A stretch of 64,000 bases of DNA, taken from contig CM044868.1 of assembly GCA_024500155.1 (NCBI GenBank), positions 36,071,665 through 36,135,664 on the forward strand, given 5' to 3'. This DNA is from Chenopodium formosanum (Eukaryota; Streptophyta; Magnoliopsida; Caryophyllales; Amaranthaceae). A program made the translations under genes and the position numbers. Shown piece by piece: positions 58,609-64,000 of this stretch (position 1 is the first letter of the stretch; every line of letters begins with the position of its first letter). Under the pieces are notes generated by a model. That model had not been told where the DNA came from and searched no databases. It worked only from the letters and a program-made list of their open reading frames with translations.

Positions 58609-59837
58609 CACTAGTAGAATAAACGTAATAAGAAGTGGTTCAAACCCCCCAATGGCAAGCGGTTTTGAATTGCTCGTGCTTGGGGGGCTTGCCATTGTCC
58701 ATTTAAATGGAAAGAGGTTCAAACCGCTTACCATTTGAAGAGAAAGGGCAGTGATTTTGGCGCCAAACCGCTGCCTATTAGGGCTGTAAAAAATAAAAAA
58801 TAATTTTTTTTTTTTTGGTTTTTTCCAACTGAAATTGATACAGAAACATTGATACAGAAACAAAACAAATATGAAACAACGATATTTTTATTAATTAATT
58901 GATGTAAGTATTACATTTTCATAAAAAAAATATAAATATATTTAAAAAAATTACTACGACTAATTAAATTATTACAAGAAGTTGTCTAAAAAAAAAGAGA
59001 AAGCTTGTTCCACCACCAGCACCACCATCGTCCACAAGCACCACCACCACCATCCACTCGCACCACGCATCAGCACCAGACCACTCACCAGCACGACCAC
59101 CATCCACCAAATCCCAGCCTACTTCGCCCACCACGACCCCCACCAACACCAAATCGGCGGCCTGAAAAAAAAACACCAATTCAACCACCAAATCACCATA
59201 AAATTAAAAAAAAAAAAACTTTAAAAAAAAAAAGAAAGGGAACATACCATGAATTCCACCAAAACCACGAAAATTGGCTTGAAATTTGGGTATTAAGGGT
59301 CAAATTCGACCATAAAAAAAACTCAAAAAACCCACACGCACCACCACCAGACTTCAAGGGTCGTCGTGGTCCACCGTGCACCACCACCGGACTTCAAAGA
59401 GAAAGAATGGAGGGAGGGGAGAAGAGTGAGCGTGAGAACAATGAGGGCAAGGGAGATTGAGAGGTAAGGGGAGGAGAGAGATAGTGCCGTGAGAGTAAGG
59501 GGAGGAGAGATAGAGATAGAGTGCCGTGAGAGTAAGGGGAGGAGAGAGAGTGTGCCGTGAGATTGAAAGGTAAGAGGAGGAGAGAGAGCGTGGGAATTAA
59601 GGGGTAAGGGGAGGAGAGAGAATAAATAGCTTGGCTTTTTTATTTAGGGTTTCTCTAACAAATGGCAAGCGGTTCACGGTTTAAACCGCTTGCCATTTAC
59701 ATTTTGGCAAGCAGTTCACCCCAAACCGCTTGCCATTTGTTTATTTCAGGTTTTTTTTTTTAAATCGGGTAAATGGCAAGCGGATTTATCAAACCGCTTG
59801 CCATTTGGGGCTTCCCGTTGCGTTTATTCTACTAGTG
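58609..59837 (+). mobile_element. CACTA transposon 3 (1.2 kb, non-coding)
   Basis: Ends CACTAGTAGAATAAACG and its inverse CGTTTATTCTACTAGTG. Flanking triplets TAT and TAC differ by one base. Inverted pairs of AAATGGCAAGCGGTTT lie within 150 bp of both ends. No transposase. It interrupts sequence that may belong to the decayed gene to its right. Confidence 0.9.
59400..59622 (+). repeat. Purine-rich minisatellite
   Basis: Units of about 40-45 bp built from GTAAGGGGAGGAGAGAG and GTGCCGTGAGA, four imperfect copies, inside CACTA 3. Confidence 0.85.
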
Positions 59838-60135
59838 TACTGTCACTTTTTACCCTTTTGTAGGACAATGTCTCCAAGAATCACTCAATTGAATCCAATC
59901 GAGGAGTTAAGGCTTTCACTACCTGCAGAAGCTCAACCAGGATCAAAAGACATGCATAAACTAAAATATATCTATTAACATCAACTACAACAAACATCAC
60001 ATACCTTTGTAACAATTAGATCCTCCATTGAGTATCCAGCCAGCTTCTACGACAATCTCTTATCCCTCGCAAGGCGAGGATGCTGCTCACCGTACGTAAC
60101 ATCAATGAACCGTATGTACACATTACACATGAATA

Positions 60136-61770
60136 TCAATACACAACCAACAACAACGCACATAAATAAATATAGAAATACAGACAATAAGACAAGCCTA
60201 TGCTTACCTTCAACTTCCCATAGTCACCAGAAATCCTCTTGTCTTTTTTAATAACACCACTCACTCTCTCTTGCGTCCATACATCAATCCTCGGCATATC
60301 ACCCCATGAATTGGGAGTCAAACTTAAATGTTCAACGTAAAATAGTTGTAAAAACAGCATACACCCACCACAACCAGCAACAAAGCCAAACCTCCCAAAC
60401 TTCTGTAGAAATTGTGTCTGATATGCCATCAGCCAATCATGGCTAAACTTTGCCCAATTGTACAACTTCGCCTCATAGTTATCGCAACAGGCGACACCAA
60501 TGAGATTGAAAAATTACCACCGTCCGTTGAAGGACATAATACCTGACCCAACAAAACAGCAAGAAATGCAGTGCGTCCTACCCTGTGCATCCAAACTCCA
60601 AACCATTTTCCAACAAAACATCATCATCATCAACTAAGGGCCCGCCTGATAGCCCCTTTTCTTCCAAACCTAACTATATTGCATCTACGCCCCCCCCCCC
60701 CTAACTGAGATGTGCGTCCTACCCTGTCCATCCAAAACTCCAAACCACTTCCCAATAAGCTTAACTCTTTTGTTCATGTTTAAGTCTAGCTTTTCACAAG
60801 TCTGCGGTACAGGCTCGCATGAGTACAATATTCCTAGCACACAATTCCACTGCATGGGAATTAAATGTAACTCGATACCATCCCCAAATCGCATCACACT
60901 ACTAACAGGATCCACCCTAATATGCATATGCAACCCGTAGAAGAACTTCTTGTCTAATCGATTCACCTTCAGGTTCAGAAGTGAACTAAACCCCAGTTAT
61001 TCAACCGTCGTCTTCCTTGTAGGATCTAGTCCATCAACAACCTTGCTAAACGCATCCACGCGGCTTATGACATTCGCAGGCTGTTCAACACAATAGTAAA
61101 TACAAACTGTGATACCAAAAGCATTGGAATAGAAATTCCCACTATCATAAAACAAATCAATGTCTTCAAAACACACCTTGGAACAAAAATGTAATTTGGT
61201 ATCTACTACCCTCTCCTTCTCTTCAAAACTCTAAGTGGACGATTATACGCCACCTAAAATATACACATACAAACCAACAACCTATTAAAACTACAAAATA
61301 AATTAATGAAATGCAAAAAAACATAACTTCATACTCTATTTCAAAATTTTACTGCCTGCTGCAGATCCAACACCCTAGCCATGATAACACTTATCAATTT
61401 AGCTTCCCTTGCTTTTGCGTTTTGCTTCTTCGACTTGCTTGCTTTAGCCTTGCCCTTACTGATTTTTTGGTCTAAACGTTGCAACTCTTCCTCCTCATTC
61501 TGCTCATCACTACCTCTATCGTCACTTTCCTACTCTGATTCATTTTCAGTACTACGCTCATCTGAATTTTCTAATACTTTTGTTCCCCCAATGCCATGTG
61601 CAAGCAACTCGTTTGGTAGGTCGCTTGATAGGAAGGTTCAACCCCTTGTCCTTTACTCTTTTTACTGCTTTTTCTTAGGTATGTTCTTCTCTACAGGCAT
61701 TTTGCTTTTACCAGAAGCAACCGAATTCTGGTTTTATCTACTCCTTCTTCTTAAAGATCATGTGTAATTC
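60136..61770 (-). pseudogene. Decayed plant transposon-associated gene (ULP1-type neighbour family)
   Basis: Minus-strand exons are visible. About 61770-61370 encodes a Lys/Glu/Ser-rich acidic segment with several stops (NEEEELQRLDQKISKGKAKA). About 61251-60680 encodes DPTRKTTVE, a stop, then GFSSLLNLKVNRLDKKFF and MRFGDGIELHLIPMQWNCVL. About 60500-60210 encodes GCMLFLQLFYVEHLSLTPNS and a motif with PRIDVWTQERVSGVIKKD. This order matches a family common in plant genomes next to ULP1-like proteases in CACTA or MULE transposons. No protease domain is seen here. Intron AG/GT borders are plausible (CCTAAAATAT at about 61252). The family call is from memory of motif style and is tentative. Confidence 0.5.
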
Positions 61771-63225
61771 CTTTCGTCGTGAGCTACAAAAGAAAACATA
61801 TAAAGTAGGTATACATGTTAATTTCCCCAACTGTAAACTCAAAAACACAAAACACACAGTTACTCACCCCCAACTTTGCCTTACTACCAACCGCTGGATG
61901 AGAAGAAGCACCACCCCTTTTTCGTCCCATATTTGTCCCTCTGCATATAAACTGTGTATATTATAACCAATAATAACATCAGGTTTATTTCCACTAAATT
62001 TCTTAGTTTGTTTCTTAGATTTGTAATTCTAATCTCAAATGCTAACATAAGTCCACTTCGAACCAAATAATATAAATTCCACATAAGTCTACTTTGCACC
62101 AACAATCTTTCACATCATTTGAATTTCAACTATCCATCAAAAGATTGAGGGACTTGCACAAAATCTTCCCAGTATTTTACCAGTATTTTACAAAATAACA
62201 AGTGCACAAATACTTAAAGATTTGAAATACCAACATCATTTGAATTTGAACCAACAATTTGCTATTCAAATCAACTGAATTGCTTTCAACACAATTGAAC
62301 TTTCACAAGCACAAATAACCTAGTCAAAATAAATTTTATGGTTTTCCACACATCAATTGAAATTTGTTTCACTCATTTACTTCAACAACAAACCTTAATT
62401 ACGATATTTACGACACCACACAACAAAAATTACTGAAACCAATTTCATGGTGTCCGCACATCATAAACGCATCTTTATTTCTCAATTGTACATCATAAAT
62501 TCCATTATTGGGAAAATTGGACATAATTACTCTTAATTCTCCTTGTATTTGATAAAATAACTCCAAACTAAGACATCATTTCCAACAGATTTACCCAAAT
62601 TAGCAATTAATATAGTACAATGCATTCAAATATAAAAATTTTGCCACCAAAACAAACAAACAGTACCTAACAGTACACATTTTCAAAATTCTAGGGTTCC
62701 CCAAATATCTTACCTTTATTAGCAGGAGAAAAATGCCAATGCTAGGACAAAAACACCACCAAATAAGAACAACCAAACAACGAACAATCACAAATAACCG
62801 GAGAGCAGAGGCGTTGCGAGAAGAAAGCAAAATTGAGTGAACACAAAAAGAGGGAGGGGGAAGTTATGTAATTTAAATGCTTTATGGGGAAGATTAAGAG
62901 GGAATTTAATGAGAGAAGGAAGTTAATGATAGAGAAAGGGAGGTTGAAAAACAGAAAACGGGAAAACGTGGCCTTCCCCCACTTGATACTTGTGTATATG
63001 GGCCAATTATTGTTTTAAACTTACTAATTGCAAAATGACCATGCTGCCCCTGCTAGAGCCATTTACGTCTCTAGTTGCTAGATGCTGAGACATTCTCATT
63101 ATGCATAGTATAGAATCTACTAAACATGCACAACTTCAAAAATAATTGTGATGTACTACGAAGGGAAAGCATTATGACACAACACTAGCTGGCGTAACGT
63201 AGTGCTCATGGTGTGGTATGGTACC
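61771..63225 (-). other. Upstream part of the decayed gene and flank
   Basis: AT-rich introns or promoter sequence on the minus strand, no clear coding exon. A purine-rich stretch around 62810-62960 could be its leader. Nothing else recognised. Confidence 0.4.
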
Positions 63226-64000
63226 TGTAGGGAATAATTTCAAGCCTTTAAAATCCCACTAGCTTGAACCCCACTGTGATCATACACTAAAGTACGGTGA
63301 CATCCAAAAGGGAAGAAGATAGAGCAAAAGAGTCGCCAACAAGTTTTTAAGGAACTTGTAAACTATCACGAGGTGAAGGTTACACCCCTTAACGATCCAA
63401 GAGAACGTCAACTCCATAAGGTCATGAACCAAATAAGGGTTCGGGGATGATGGTACAAATCCAACCTAAAAGAGATTGAACCTGCCCTAATAATAGGCCT
63501 CTACTTTATTCTGCTCGTATTCATGTGCGCTTTCTGACTAACATACAATCAATAGGATTAACCCTAAACTTGTTTAATCTATGTTAGTTGAATTTAATGC
63601 ACAAATAAACTATTATTGGTGATCACTTGAATTATAATCAAAATTAACCCTAACAAGATTATTAATTATCTTATTAAGCGTGGTTGCAAGTACCAATTCC
63701 CTTTAACATGCAATAAAAGGTGATCAAACAATAACAATATAAAATAATGTAATAATAATATGTACATATCAAGCAACATAAATAATAATCAACATTATTA
63801 ACAATAATAATCATCATAATTAATAATAATCATAAAATTATAACAATTATTATCATAATCATATTCATGTTAATATTAAAGCATAATAAAAATAGCAAGA
63901 TCCTAGGCATGATACTAACAAGATTAATAACAAACCCTAGCATGTCACTAAGCATTAAAAATCAAACCTTTAGCCCTAACATGATACTAACAATCATAAA
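63226..64000 (-). repeat. Tat-lineage LTR, minus strand, cut by window end
   Basis: Starts (as + strand) TGTAGGGAATAATTTC, and contains the U5 stem-loop (63338-63359) and AGTCGCCAA (63331-63339). It aligns with the C1 LTR from 14861. Left flank GTACC. Only the U5-side 775 bp are visible. Confidence 0.87.

Noticed and set aside
61381..61767. 128-codon + strand frame that looks hydrophobic
   Set aside because: It is the reverse of a Glu/Ser/Lys-rich coding segment on the minus strand, which gives Leu/Ser/Phe codons.
62600..62830. 76-codon minus-strand hydrophobic frame
   Set aside because: AT-rich, no motif, and lies upstream of the decayed gene in what looks like promoter or intron.

Overview
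The window is repeat-dense plant nuclear DNA, probably from a eudicot. The evidence is Athila, Tat/Ogre-type and Tekay/Del-type Ty3/gypsy LTR retrotransposons, three CACTA transposons, long AT-rich LTRs and a captured sugar-transporter (SWEET) fragment. A transposon-associated coding family near the right end hints weakly at Caryophyllales, but the species cannot be fixed from sequence alone. I see no intact cellular gene, tRNA, rRNA or CRISPR array. Nearly every coding stretch is a broken transposon gene.

Layout. (1) 1-8708: the 3' half of an Athila element (E1, + strand) with the RT tail, RNase H and integrase, a repeat-bearing spacer, an env-like ORF with two stops, a 3' non-coding region and an LTR. 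(2) 8709-10418: a second Athila-type LTR in the opposite orientation, forming a fold-back with the first. (3) 10419-14860: a truncated Tekay-like element (B1) with part of the LTR, an extra ORF and gag. (4) 14861 to about 21780: a minus-strand Tat-lineage element (C1) that encodes only gag and carries an array of about 20 hairpin-forming repeats in its 3' region. (5) 21780-24241: unassigned AT-rich DNA. (6) 24242-26468: Tat LTR C2 with a primer-binding site. (7) 26469-33809: a second Tat element (D) without gag or pol, carrying two nested 3' ends of an unusual non-LTR retrotransposon with (TAA)n tails. (8) 33810-50558: an almost complete Tekay-like element (B2), with CACTA insertions in its protease region (39630-42650) and its 3' LTR (46561-48379). 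(9) 50564-58510: a second Athila element (E2) whose gag and env-like parts remain while nearly all of pol is deleted. (10) 58511-63225: a decayed minus-strand transposon-associated gene split by a third CACTA element. (11) 63226-64000: the start of another minus-strand Tat LTR.

How the parts relate. Order of events inferred from interruptions: C1 entered the gag of B1; D entered the leader of C2; non-LTR copies entered D; B2 entered D; two CACTA elements entered B2. The most interesting signals are the hairpin array in C1, the non-LTR 3' ends with a possible restriction-like endonuclease core, the extra pre-gag ORF of the Tekay-like family (open in B2 although gag and pol are broken), the CACTA element carrying SWEET exons, LTR-like modules upstream of both Athila env-like ORFs, and a U5 stem-loop followed by a primer-binding-site mimic in the Tat LTRs.
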